NCBI GenBank assembly: GCA_020431545.1
Contig: JAGQIB010000221.1
Coordinates: 6,723 to 15,447 of the forward strand
DNA from: Gemmatimonadota bacterium
GTDB taxonomy: Bacteria > ARS69
Direction of reading: 5' to 3'
DNA length: 8,725 nucleotides
Positions 1 to 6,653 of the stretch are shown here, piece by piece; the first letter of the stretch is position 1, and each line of letters begins with the position of its first letter. Below the pieces are notes generated by a model. It saw only the letters and a list, made by a program, of their open reading frames with translations. It ran no database searches and was not told the origin of the DNA. The translations under genes and the position numbers were made by a program.

Positions 1-434
1 GGATGGGCCGTGAGCACGAGCTCGATCTCGAGCCGGGAGACGAGATCGTGCAGCTCGTCGCCGGAGACGCCGGCGTTCCGGAGCGCCGCGAACGAATCCT
101 CGAACGAGGCGCGCTGCGGCGGGAGATCCGGGTTCCGCAGGTACTCGCGACGCCGCCGGACCCGGTGGTGCTGCTCCGCGATGTTCGCGAGCTGAAGGAA
201 GTGCGCGAACGCGCGCGCGACGGGAAGCGCATCTCCCGGCGGAAGCGACGACAGCTCCCGATCGAGCGCCCGGAAGTCCGCGCGTTCGCCCGCCCGGAAG
301 CCCTTGGCCAGCGCGCGCACGCGCTCGACCCGCTCGTACACCGCGTCGCCCGCCTGGGCGCGGATCGTGTCCCCGAGGATGCGCCCGAGCGAGCGGACGT
401 CGTCGCGGAGCGGGAGGTGGGAGGAAGCGCTCAT
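1..434 (-). CDS. ppc: Phosphoenolpyruvate carboxylase, N-terminal part (cut by window edge)
   Basis: This gene encodes the start of phosphoenolpyruvate carboxylase, the cytoplasmic enzyme that adds bicarbonate to PEP to make oxaloacetate and refill the TCA cycle. Only about 144 codons lie in the window. The start is ATG at 434, and no strong Shine-Dalgarno is visible. The translation begins MSASSHLPLRDDVRSLGRIL and contains LPVARAFAHFLQLANIAEQ, closely like the E. coli stretch LPVARAFSQFLNLANTAEQ. It ends in EIELVLTAHP, the conserved segment whose His (residue 144 here, His138 in E. coli) is catalytic. The spacing from the start to this His fits a normal N-terminus. The rest of the roughly 900-residue protein, including the second catalytic region, is beyond position 1, so the gene is partial because of the window and shows no sign of being broken. 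It lies 69 bp downstream of the cotransporter gene on the same strand and may share its transcript. The family assignment is secure. Confidence 0.93.
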   Translation of the reverse strand, partial: MSASSHLPLRDDVRSLGRILGDTIRAQAGDAVYERVERVRALAKGFRAGERADFRALDRELSSLPPGDALPVARAFAHFLQLANIAEQHHRVRRRREYLRNPDLPPQRASFEDSFAALRNAGVSGDELHDLVSRLEIELVLTAH

Positions 435-503
435 GACGGGAAGGTACCGCGAAACGAGCCGTTCGAGGACCGGAACCGCGCGGGGCGGGGAACGCGTCGC
501 CGG

Positions 504-2774
504 TCAGGACTCCGGAGCGGCGGAAGGCTCGCCCGCGGCCGCCTTCTGCGTCTCCTTGAGCTGTTGCACCGCGTCGGCCGCGGATTCCTGCACGAGCTCG
601 CCCACGAACAGCGTGGCGTTCTTCACGAAGAAGACGGTCTTCAGCGGCGACGCGAGCTCGTCGAGGCGCGCGACGTAGTCGAGGTGCTTCGATTCGTCCT
701 CGGGCGGATCGAGTCCGAGGAACACGATGTCCGCGTCGGCGGATCCCTGGGTGATCGCCTCGCGAATGCTCACGCCTTCCTGACGCAGGCGGACGTCGAC
801 GTCGGCCTCGATCCGGATCTCCGGCATCAGCTTGTTCAGGTAGGCCTCGGTCGCGGCGCGCATGTGCTCGTTCGACGCGATGCTCTGGACGAGGATGCGC
901 GCGTCGCGCCACTCGGGATTGCGGGTGAGCAGGTGCGCGAGCAGGATCATCAGATCGGAGTTCCGCTGGAGGCCGCCCCACCACACGTGAATGCTGCGTC
1001 GCTCGCGCTTGCGGGGAATCAGTCCGGGCTGGATGCGGCCGACGACCACGGACTTGTTCAGTCGCTCCAGGCGGCGGACGGCGGCGAGGAACTCCACGAG
1101 GCGGGACGGGTCGTCCGGCCAGCCGAGGAGGATCGTGTTGCTGTCGAGGCCGGCGATACCGTTCGCCTGGGAGACGTCGACGATGCCGGACACGATCTCC
1201 CGCACGACGTCGACCTCGGCGAACGCCTGGATCTTCTCTCGCTCCAGCATCGCCGAGATCTTCGACTGGCGTTCGCGTCGCCGGAAGTCCTCCGTGAGGA
1301 GGTCGCCGATCAGGAGCTCGCAGACCGTCACCACGCCGCGGCCCTGACTGAACCACGTACCGAAGCGCACGAGATCGAGACGCTGCTCCACGTGACCCGC
1401 GAACACGAGGACGTGCGGTCGCCAGTTGCGCGCGGACATGGGGTGATCCTGGAGACGCTCCAGCGACCAGCGGATCAGGGACTCGTAGACGCCGCGCCGG
1501 ACGTCGCCCCAGCGGGCGCGCCGTTCCTGGCGTTCGAGCGCGACCCAGAGAATCGCCTCCAGGGCGATCGCCACGATCGCGGCCACGGGATTGATCAGGA
1601 ACATCACGGAGAAGCAGGCGAGGGCGCCGGCGAGCGAGATCGGCCACGCGACGCGGATCGCAGGGCGCCACGACGGATCGCCCGAGAGGCTCTCCAGCGC
1701 GGCGACGAGATTCACCATCCCGTAGACCGTGAGGAAGAACATGGCGACCACCGGAGCGACCGTGTTCAGGTCGCCGAGCAGCACGGTGGTGAGCGCGATG
1801 AGCAGCGTGGCGATCAGGCCGCCGAGCGGCTCGCCGCCGTCGCGGGCGCGCGCGAGGAAGCGCGGCGCGAGTCGGTCGACCGCCAGGGCCTGGATCGTCC
1901 GGGGCGCGGTGAGGATCGATCCGATCGCGGAGGAGAAGATGGCGCCGAAGAGCCCGGGCAGGATGAGCCACGGTCCGAACGGCGCGATCGCCGCCCACAC
2001 GAGCGGCTCTTCCCGCAGCACTTCCGGCGACGCGCCCTTCGCGAGCAGGATCGGCACGAGGACGTAGATCGCGAGGCCCGCCAGCGTGGCCGCGATGGCG
2101 CCGCGCGGAATCGCGCGCATCGGGTCCTTGAGATCCCCCGAGAGACCCAGGCCGGCCATCACCCCGGTGACGGCGGGGAAGAACACCGCGAACACCGCCC
2201 AGAATCCGGGTGGGGCCGGCGGCGTCGCGAGTGTCGGCGCCACCGGGGGGACGAGGGTGTCCGGGACGCCGCCCGCGTGACGGAATGCGCCCCAGGCCAG
2301 CGCGGCGAGTGACACCGCGATCAATCCCATGAGCGGCAGCTGAGCCCGGAGCGCGAGGGCGGCGCCCCGCACCGCGATCGCGGTCACGAGTCCCACGATG
2401 ACGAACGCCGCGAGCTGGACGGGAACCCCGGGCCACAGGACGCGCAACGCCTCGGCGAGACCGAACGCGTAGAGCGTGACGCTGCAGGCCTGGGAGAGGA
2501 AGAGCGGAAGTCCGATCGCGCCCCCGAACTCCAGGCCGAGGCTCCGCGAGATCATGTAGTAGGCGCCGCCCACGCCGACCCGCGTGTTCGTGGCGATCGC
2601 GGAGAACGACAGCGTGGTGATCAGCGTGATCGAGTTCGCGAGGAGCACGATCACGAGTGTCCGGGTCAGGCCGACGTTGCCGACGACCCATCCGAGACGC
2701 AGGTACATGATCACGCCCAGGATCGTGAGGATCGTGGGCGTGAAGACGCCGAGGAACGTTCCGAGCTTCTTCAC
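504..2774 (-). CDS. Cation-chloride cotransporter (SLC12/NKCC-like, APC superfamily)
   Basis: This 756-residue inner-membrane protein resembles the eukaryotic Na-K-Cl and K-Cl cotransporters. Residues 1-412 are membrane domain with about 11-12 hydrophobic segments. They include LGVIMYLRLGWVVGNVG near the N-terminus, LKDPMRAIPRGAIAA (about 215-229) and SSAIGSILTAPRTIQAL (about 281-297), all typical of this family. Residues 413-756 are soluble and keep the family's C-terminal landmarks: NWRPHVLVFAG (450-460), GLDSNTILLG (542-551) and IHVWWGG (595-601). A full C-terminal domain argues against an ordinary amino-acid permease. The predicted role is electroneutral symport of chloride with K+ and/or Na+; which cation cannot be told from sequence. 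Translation starts at GTG 2774, the only start after an in-frame TAA (2784-2786), and MKKLGTFLGVFTP fits the family start. No Shine-Dalgarno is visible there. The gene lies 54 bp after the sulfatase-fold gene and 69 bp before ppc. Confidence 0.88.
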   Translation of the reverse strand: MKKLGTFLGVFTPTILTILGVIMYLRLGWVVGNVGLTRTLVIVLLANSITLITTLSFSAIATNTRVGVGGAYYMISRSLGLEFGGAIGLPLFLSQACSVTLYAFGLAEALRVLWPGVPVQLAAFVIVGLVTAIAVRGAALALRAQLPLMGLIAVSLAALAWGAFRHAGGVPDTLVPPVAPTLATPPAPPGFWAVFAVFFPAVTGVMAGLGLSGDLKDPMRAIPRGAIAATLAGLAIYVLVPILLAKGASPEVLREEPLVWAAIAPFGPWLILPGLFGAIFSSAIGSILTAPRTIQALAVDRLAPRFLARARDGGEPLGGLIATLLIALTTVLLGDLNTVAPVVAMFFLTVYGMVNLVAALESLSGDPSWRPAIRVAWPISLAGALACFSVMFLINPVAAIVAIALEAILWVALERQERRARWGDVRRGVYESLIRWSLERLQDHPMSARNWRPHVLVFAGHVEQRLDLVRFGTWFSQGRGVVTVCELLIGDLLTEDFRRRERQSKISAMLEREKIQAFAEVDVVREIVSGIVDVSQANGIAGLDSNTILLGWPDDPSRLVEFLAAVRRLERLNKSVVVGRIQPGLIPRKRERRSIHVWWGGLQRNSDLMILLAHLLTRNPEWRDARILVQSIASNEHMRAATEAYLNKLMPEIRIEADVDVRLRQEGVSIREAITQGSADADIVFLGLDPPEDESKHLDYVARLDELASPLKTVFFVKNATLFVGELVQESAADAVQQLKETQKAAAGEPSAAPES

Positions 2775-2828
2775 GCGAGGAGGTTAGCCGAGGAGCGCCG
2801 TCCGGACGAGGTGATTCCGGTCCGTTCG

Positions 2829-4757
2829 CTACGGATGCCGGTCCCCCCGTGACGTGATGTCCGCATCCCGGGACTCGGCGGCGTCCGCAATCCGCTGTTC
2901 CGCGAGGGGCCCCACCCGCCCGGCGTCGAGATCGATCGCCTCCTCCCAGCGTTCGACGGCTCCGTCCAGGTCTCCCTGGCGAGCCCGGATGTCGCCGCGG
3001 AGCATGGGAACGCGGCCGTCGTGGGGAGCGGCCCGTTCGTAGCGATCGAGCGCGCGACAGGCCGCGTCCCAGCGGCCTTCGAGGATGAGCAGCTGGGCGA
3101 GCGATCGCAGGAGGAAGATGTCGTTGCGCGATTCGGTGGCCTGTCGAAGAACTTCGATGCCCTCGTCGGGACGTCCGAGCCGTCGCAGACCGAACGCGAG
3201 CACGCGAACGGAGCGCGAGCACGTGGGGCAGTCCGACACGACGTCGCGCGCGAGCGCGACCGCCTCCGACCAGCGACCCTGCTGCGAGAGCTGCTCGGCG
3301 CGGGAAGAGTCCCCGAACAGCGCGATCATGTCCTTGGGATCGGCGAGCGCATCCGTCGTCTCCGCGTCGTCGAGCATCGCGGTGCGGACGTAGCCGAGCG
3401 CGGCGAGGCGATCGGCGGTCTCGGCGTCGAGCGAGTGAGCCGCTCCGGGCTCGACGTCGCCCCGGATCGCGGCGATCTCGTCACGGAAGTCGGATGCGAC
3501 GACCGGGCCGATCCCTCCGGTCAGGAGATCGCGCGTCTCCCCCGGATCGCTCGTGAGGTCGTAGAACTCCGGCCGCGGCGCCTCGACGTACTTCGACGTC
3601 GCGCTGCGCAGCGACGCGATCGGGCTCCACCCGGACTGGTGCAGGGGGGCGAGTGTCTCCGAGTAGATCGCGTGCGTGGAGTCGGCCGGCGCGAGCAGGC
3701 TGCGCCCGTCGCAGGGCAGGGCGCGGTCGAGACCGAGGAGATCCTCGATCGTGGGTCGGACGTCCACGAGCCCGACGACGCGATCCCTCACGACGCCGCC
3801 CCCCGCGAATGCGGCGGGCGCGGCGAATACGAGCGGCACCCGGATCGTGGCGTCGTAGACGAAGAGGCCGTGGGTCGCCTCGCCGTGCTCGCCCAGGCTC
3901 TCGCCGTGATCCGCCGTCGCCACGACGAGGGTGCGATCCAGCGAACCCCGATCGCGCAGGGCACCCAGAAGGCGGCCGAGCTGGAGATCGGCCCAGGCGA
4001 TCTCCGCGGCGTAAGGATCGCCGCCGACCCGGAGGGCGAGGGCATCCGGCGCGCGGTACGGGAGATGCGGATCGAAGTAGTGGACCCAGAGGAAGAACGG
4101 CGCCTCGTCGTCATCGCGCCCCGCGAGCCAGGCGAGCGCGGCGTCGGTCACGGCCTTCGCGTCGCGCTCGTTGAAGTCCGGCATGCGCGGGTTCACGCCT
4201 TCCGACGTGGGGTGGAAGTCGTAGACGTCGAATCCGCGGTCCAGTCCGAAGCGGGCGTCGAGCACGAACGCTCCCACGAACGCGGCGGTCGAGTACCCGG
4301 CTCGTTGCAACGTCTCGGGGAGAGTCGGGACCTCCGGATCGAGCGCGTAGAGACCGTTGTCGCGCGCGCCGTGACGCGGCGGATAGAGGCCCGTGAGGAG
4401 CGTCGCGTGGGACGGGAGCGTGACCGGAGCGCTGGCGATCGCATCCTCCACGATCCAGCCCGAATCGGCGAGCCCGTCGATCGTCGGCGTCCGGTTCGGT
4501 CCGGCTCCGTAGCAGCCGACGCGATCGCGGCGGGTCGTGTCGAACGTCACCAGGAGGACGTCGAAGCCGGCGGCCGAGCCGGGCCGGGCGCTTTCGCCCG
4601 GGACGAGCGAGGGTCGGCCGGGTGACCCCGGGGCGTCGGCGTGCGAGGGGCTCGCATCGCCGGCATCCCGCCGGGGGAGGAAGATGGCGGCCAGCCCGAG
4701 CCCGAGAACTCCCAGCGCCGCCGCGAGCAGGACCCCGCGGCGCTTCGATCGATGCAG
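2829..4757 (-). CDS. Membrane-anchored sulfatase/alkaline-phosphatase-superfamily hydrolase with C-terminal TPR region
   Basis: The protein has about 642 residues if started at CTG 4757. Residues 1-30 hold a basic patch (HRSKRR) and one hydrophobic segment, so it is probably an uncleaved anchor or signal peptide, followed by a Pro/Ser/Gly-rich linker. The catalytic domain begins at DVLLVTFDTTRRDR, where Asp73 is a metal ligand. It continues with TLPSH (113-117), HYFDPH (226-231) and ADHGE (282-286), then a His at about 296, all metal-site positions of the superfamily. KYVEAPRPEFYDLTSDPGET is the usual sulfatase-like C-terminal block. Residues of about 484-629 are helical TPR-like repeats. The active-site position carries Thr113 instead of the Cys or Ser of the C/S-x-P-S-R sulfatase motif, so formylglycine chemistry is unlikely. 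Thr-x-Pro-Asn/Ser-His is instead like nucleotide pyrophosphatase/phosphodiesterase enzymes. The substrate is unknown; a phosphate or sulfate ester outside the cytoplasm is inferred. The reading frame is open from 4763 but has no ATG, GTG or TTG before GTG 4550, which would cut into the first core strand. Confidence 0.85.
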   Translation of the reverse strand: MHRSKRRGVLLAAALGVLGLGLAAIFLPRRDAGDASPSHADAPGSPGRPSLVPGESARPGSAAGFDVLLVTFDTTRRDRVGCYGAGPNRTPTIDGLADSGWIVEDAIASAPVTLPSHATLLTGLYPPRHGARDNGLYALDPEVPTLPETLQRAGYSTAAFVGAFVLDARFGLDRGFDVYDFHPTSEGVNPRMPDFNERDAKAVTDAALAWLAGRDDDEAPFFLWVHYFDPHLPYRAPDALALRVGGDPYAAEIAWADLQLGRLLGALRDRGSLDRTLVVATADHGESLGEHGEATHGLFVYDATIRVPLVFAAPAAFAGGGVVRDRVVGLVDVRPTIEDLLGLDRALPCDGRSLLAPADSTHAIYSETLAPLHQSGWSPIASLRSATSKYVEAPRPEFYDLTSDPGETRDLLTGGIGPVVASDFRDEIAAIRGDVEPGAAHSLDAETADRLAALGYVRTAMLDDAETTDALADPKDMIALFGDSSRAEQLSQQGRWSEAVALARDVVSDCPTCSRSVRVLAFGLRRLGRPDEGIEVLRQATESRNDIFLLRSLAQLLILEGRWDAACRALDRYERAAPHDGRVPMLRGDIRARQGDLDGAVERWEEAIDLDAGRVGPLAEQRIADAAESRDADITSRGDRHP

Positions 4758-4763
4758 GATGGG

Positions 4764-4770
4764 TCACCTC
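4764..4770 (-). promoter_or_regulatory. Ribosome binding site GAGGTGA that supports a non-canonical start
   Basis: On the minus strand, GAGGTGA (4770 down to 4764) matches seven consecutive bases of the 16S rRNA 3'-end complement. It is followed by CCC, then ATC (4760-4758) and CTG (4757-4755), both in frame with the sulfatase-fold gene. The TGA inside the site is the in-frame stop that closes the frame upstream. The distance to CTG is six bases and to ATC three. This decides that translation starts here and not at the internal GTG at 4550. Whether CTG or ATC is used, or whether the ATC is an altered ATG, cannot be told. Confidence 0.55.
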
Positions 4771-4878
4771 TTCCCGGGAGTCGTCGGAGCGGATCGGCAG
4801 CCATCGATGATAGGCCAAGCACCCCGGGATCGGGGGGCGGGGGGGCGTGGATTTACACGCGTTTCACGCGACGACGGT
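4764..4878. other. Spacer upstream of the sulfatase-fold gene with G-rich tract and small hairpins
   Basis: This spacer lies between the beta-sandwich gene and the sulfatase-fold gene. It holds a plus-strand G-rich block at 4826-4845 with four possible runs of three or more G, so it could form a G-quadruplex. It also holds two weak 5-bp inverted repeats, 4845-4849 with 4856-4860 and 4858-4862 with 4866-4870. No T-run follows either repeat in the direction of the upstream gene, so I do not call a terminator. No sigma-70 promoter could be picked out with confidence. Confidence 0.4.
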
Positions 4879-5400
4879 CTACTTCACGGGCTCGAGGCGC
4901 ACGATCTGGATCTCGTCGATCCATACGGTGCCCTGGCCCTCGATCTCCACGCCGAGCGTGATCCGGTCCGGAGCCGCGCCGAGGAGCGTGAACATCGGCG
5001 CCTCGTGACTCGTCCACGCGGAGTCGCCGCGAACATCCGTCCGCGAGAAACGGCTCTCCGTGCCGAGGCCGTCGCGGCCCGGGTAGTGGGCGACGAGGCG
5101 CGCGCGCCCTTCGAGTCCCTCGGATCGCAGGTTCGCGCGGAACGCCAGGAATCCGCCCCGGGCCACGACGGGCACCGGATTGCGTACCTCACACACCGGA
5201 AAGGAGCCGGAACCGGCCGCGACGATCCGGGCGGACCCGCCCCCGTCGCTGCTCACGTCCCGATCGAACGAGAGCGCGGGATGCTCGACCAGCGCGACCT
5301 CGTCGTCCAGTGCGATCTCCCGCAGGAGGGTTTCGTGCGGCGGTCCGCCCTCCGCGCAGTCGGCGCAGAGCAGCAGGATCGAAAAGAACGTCTCGAGCAT
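4879..5400 (-). CDS. Small beta-sandwich protein, carbohydrate-binding-module-like (function unknown)
   Basis: The product is 173 residues. The ATG at 5400 is supported by GAGGAG (5414 down to 5409) eight bases upstream. The body is rich in alternating hydrophobic residues typical of beta strands. It ends GTVWIDEIQIVRLEPVK, which resembles the last strands of jelly-roll carbohydrate-binding modules (gtvwiDdv.l..). Internal stretches such as GGFLAFRANLRSEG and SAWTSHEAPMFTLLG also fit that fold. The N-terminus has a short hydrophobic run (FFSILLLC, about 5-12) and a CADC pair at residues 12-15. It lacks the positive charges of a normal signal peptide and has no clean lipobox, so export is uncertain. 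It is the first minus-strand gene after the divergent spacer and lies 121 bp before the sulfatase-fold gene, so it may head the same transcript. I do not recognise a named family; the CBM-like call rests mainly on the C-terminal pattern. Confidence 0.7.
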   Translation of the reverse strand: MLETFFSILLLCADCAEGGPPHETLLREIALDDEVALVEHPALSFDRDVSSDGGGSARIVAAGSGSFPVCEVRNPVPVVARGGFLAFRANLRSEGLEGRARLVAHYPGRDGLGTESRFSRTDVRGDSAWTSHEAPMFTLLGAAPDRITLGVEIEGQGTVWIDEIQIVRLEPVK

Positions 5401-5616
5401 TCTTCGGTCTCCTCGGGTCGCGATCCTCGAATCGGCGCTCCCCAGTGTCCCCCAACGTATCGGTAGGCGCGAGCCCGATCCCGATCCGATCTCGGATTCC
5501 GTGTCCCTTGCTGGCGGTTTCTGGCCGATCGATTTGTTCTTTGGAACGCGGCGCTAGGCGCCGATACCGGACGTAACAGCGTGGAGGCTCACGACGGCGA
5601 ACGGGAGGGAGCGAGG
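5401..5616. promoter_or_regulatory. Divergent intergenic region, probable promoters for both arms
   Basis: This 216-bp spacer separates divergent genes, so it should hold at least one promoter for each direction. It is less GC-rich around 5500-5545, where TTGCTG (5509) and TTGTTC (5535) occur, but no convincing -10 partner was found. A perfect 6-bp inverted repeat with a 3-base loop, CGGCGC-tag-GCGCCG, lies at 5549-5563, upstream of the methyltransferase start. GTATCGG (5457-5463) recurs inverted as CCGATAC (5562-5568), flanking the region. Several CGATCC copies occur around 5475-5490. These could be operator sites, but nothing identifies a regulator. Confidence 0.35.
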
Positions 5617-6618
5617 ATGACGATCGAGACGAGCTGGAGCGGACCGGAGGCTGCCAAGGGATCCCCCACGAACGAGATCCCGGAACTGGCGTCTCTTCTC
5701 GCGTTCAGCGAGGAGCACCGCGACGATCCCCGCTTCGGTCTCACGCTCGAGATCCTCTGGCAGCAGGTGCTCGACGCGGATCCCGGGCACGACGAGGCGC
5801 GGGCGCGCGTCGAGCGGTATGCGGCGCGTCGGGAGGCGCTCGATGCGCGGCACGCCGAGTGGTTCGCCGCCCTTCCTTCGTTTCTCGTGAAGAAGGTCAA
5901 CGGATCGAAGGACCGCGCGCCGTTCCTGCGGGTCGGCCAGAGCGTGGCGCAGCTCCTCGCGGCCGAGATTCCGAATCTCGCGGGCGCCCGTCACGTGCTC
6001 GACTTCGGCGTAGGCCTGAGCCGGGTGCTCTGGCCGCTGTCCCAGGCGCTTCCGGAGGCGGTGTTCACGGGGTTCGACGTCGATCCGGGCATGCTGCACC
6101 ATTCCCGGTCGCTCGGCACGTTGCCTCCCGATCGCTTCGTCCACACCACGCGGAACATCCCCGACGGGTCGGTCGACGCCACGTACGTCATCTCCGTGTT
6201 CACGCACCTCGGAGATACCACGGACTACTGGCTCTCCGAGATCCACCGGATGCTGTCCCCGCGGGGCCACGCGTTCGTGACCTACCACGACGAAACGCTG
6301 TACGCGGACCTCCGCGCGAAGGGGGAGATCCCCCGCGCCACTCCCGCCACGTGCGTGGAGCGCGTGCTGCTCGGGCCGGGGGTGGAAGGATCCACCCAGC
6401 TCGCGACGTTCTACTCCACGGCCCACTGGGAGACACTGTTGCGACGGTTCTTCGTGGTGGAGAAGACCGCGCCCCGCGGGCTGCACGGCAACCAGTCGTA
6501 CTCGGTCGTGCGCAAGCGCGACGTCGAGATCGATCGGGCCACGCTCCGCGCCGAGTATCTCGGCGCCCTGGAGGACGAGCTGTTCCGCCTCCGGGAGGCG
6601 AAGAAGCTGCTCTTCTGA
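5617..6618 (+). CDS. Class I SAM-dependent methyltransferase
   Basis: The product is 333 residues from ATG 5617, which has GGGAGG at 5603-5608 with an 8-base spacer. An in-frame GTG at 5581 would add 12 polar residues and lacks a good ribosome site. Residues 1-110 are a mostly helical N-terminal extension of unknown role. The Rossmann methyltransferase core follows: motif I VLDFGVGLSR (117-126) binds SAM, FTGFDVDPGM (140-149) supplies the acidic residue of strand 2, DATYVISVFTHLGD (177-190) is the motif IV region and EIHRMLSPRGHAFVTYH (198-214) the motif after it. The ISVFTHL and EIHRMLSPRG pattern is common in methyltransferases found with glycan and surface-polysaccharide genes, but no such gene lies beside it, so the substrate is unknown. 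About 120 residues follow the core, ending in a charged helix (EDELFRLREAKKLLF). A strong hairpin begins 9 bases after the stop, so it is probably transcribed alone. Confidence 0.85.
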   Translation: MTIETSWSGPEAAKGSPTNEIPELASLLAFSEEHRDDPRFGLTLEILWQQVLDADPGHDEARARVERYAARREALDARHAEWFAALPSFLVKKVNGSKDRAPFLRVGQSVAQLLAAEIPNLAGARHVLDFGVGLSRVLWPLSQALPEAVFTGFDVDPGMLHHSRSLGTLPPDRFVHTTRNIPDGSVDATYVISVFTHLGDTTDYWLSEIHRMLSPRGHAFVTYHDETLYADLRAKGEIPRATPATCVERVLLGPGVEGSTQLATFYSTAHWETLLRRFFVVEKTAPRGLHGNQSYSVVRKRDVEIDRATLRAEYLGALEDELFRLREAKKLLF

Positions 6619-6626
6619 CGCGCGAG

Positions 6627-6653
6627 CGGTCGGGGTCGGGGCGACTCCGACCG
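6627..6653 (+). terminator. Strong hairpin after the methyltransferase gene, probable terminator
   Basis: CGGTCGGGGTCG (6627-6638) pairs with CGACTCCGACCG (6642-6653) around a GGG loop. This gives 12 consecutive base pairs, one of them a G-U wobble at 6634/6646. The hairpin begins 9 bases after the methyltransferase stop. Only a short T/C stretch (tctcat) follows, so classical Rho-independent release may be weak, but position and stability fit transcript termination or 3'-end protection. The stem would also form in a minus-strand transcript. Confidence 0.65.

Noticed and set aside
1..434. Truncated ppc as a pseudogene
   Set aside because: The frame is intact up to the window edge and all expected N-terminal motifs are in place, so the truncation is an edge effect.
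3..2312. Open plus-strand frame of 769 codons opposite ppc and the cotransporter
   Set aside because: The translation is Arg/Glu/Asp/Gly-rich with no domain. It is the antisense of two well-recognised genes and stays open because of the GC-rich codon use.
2799..2808. Perfect 10-base palindrome CGTCCGGACG between the sulfatase-fold and cotransporter genes
   Set aside because: Short GC palindromes are expected by chance here; there is no second copy nearby and no T-run, so neither operator nor terminator can be supported.
3021..4625. Open plus-strand frame of 534 codons
   Set aside because: It is the antisense of the sulfatase-fold gene, whose motifs are unmistakable; low-complexity charged sequence with no family features.
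5581..5616. GTG at 5581 as the methyltransferase start
   Set aside because: It adds 12 polar residues without a good ribosome site, whereas ATG 5617 has GGGAGG at the right distance.
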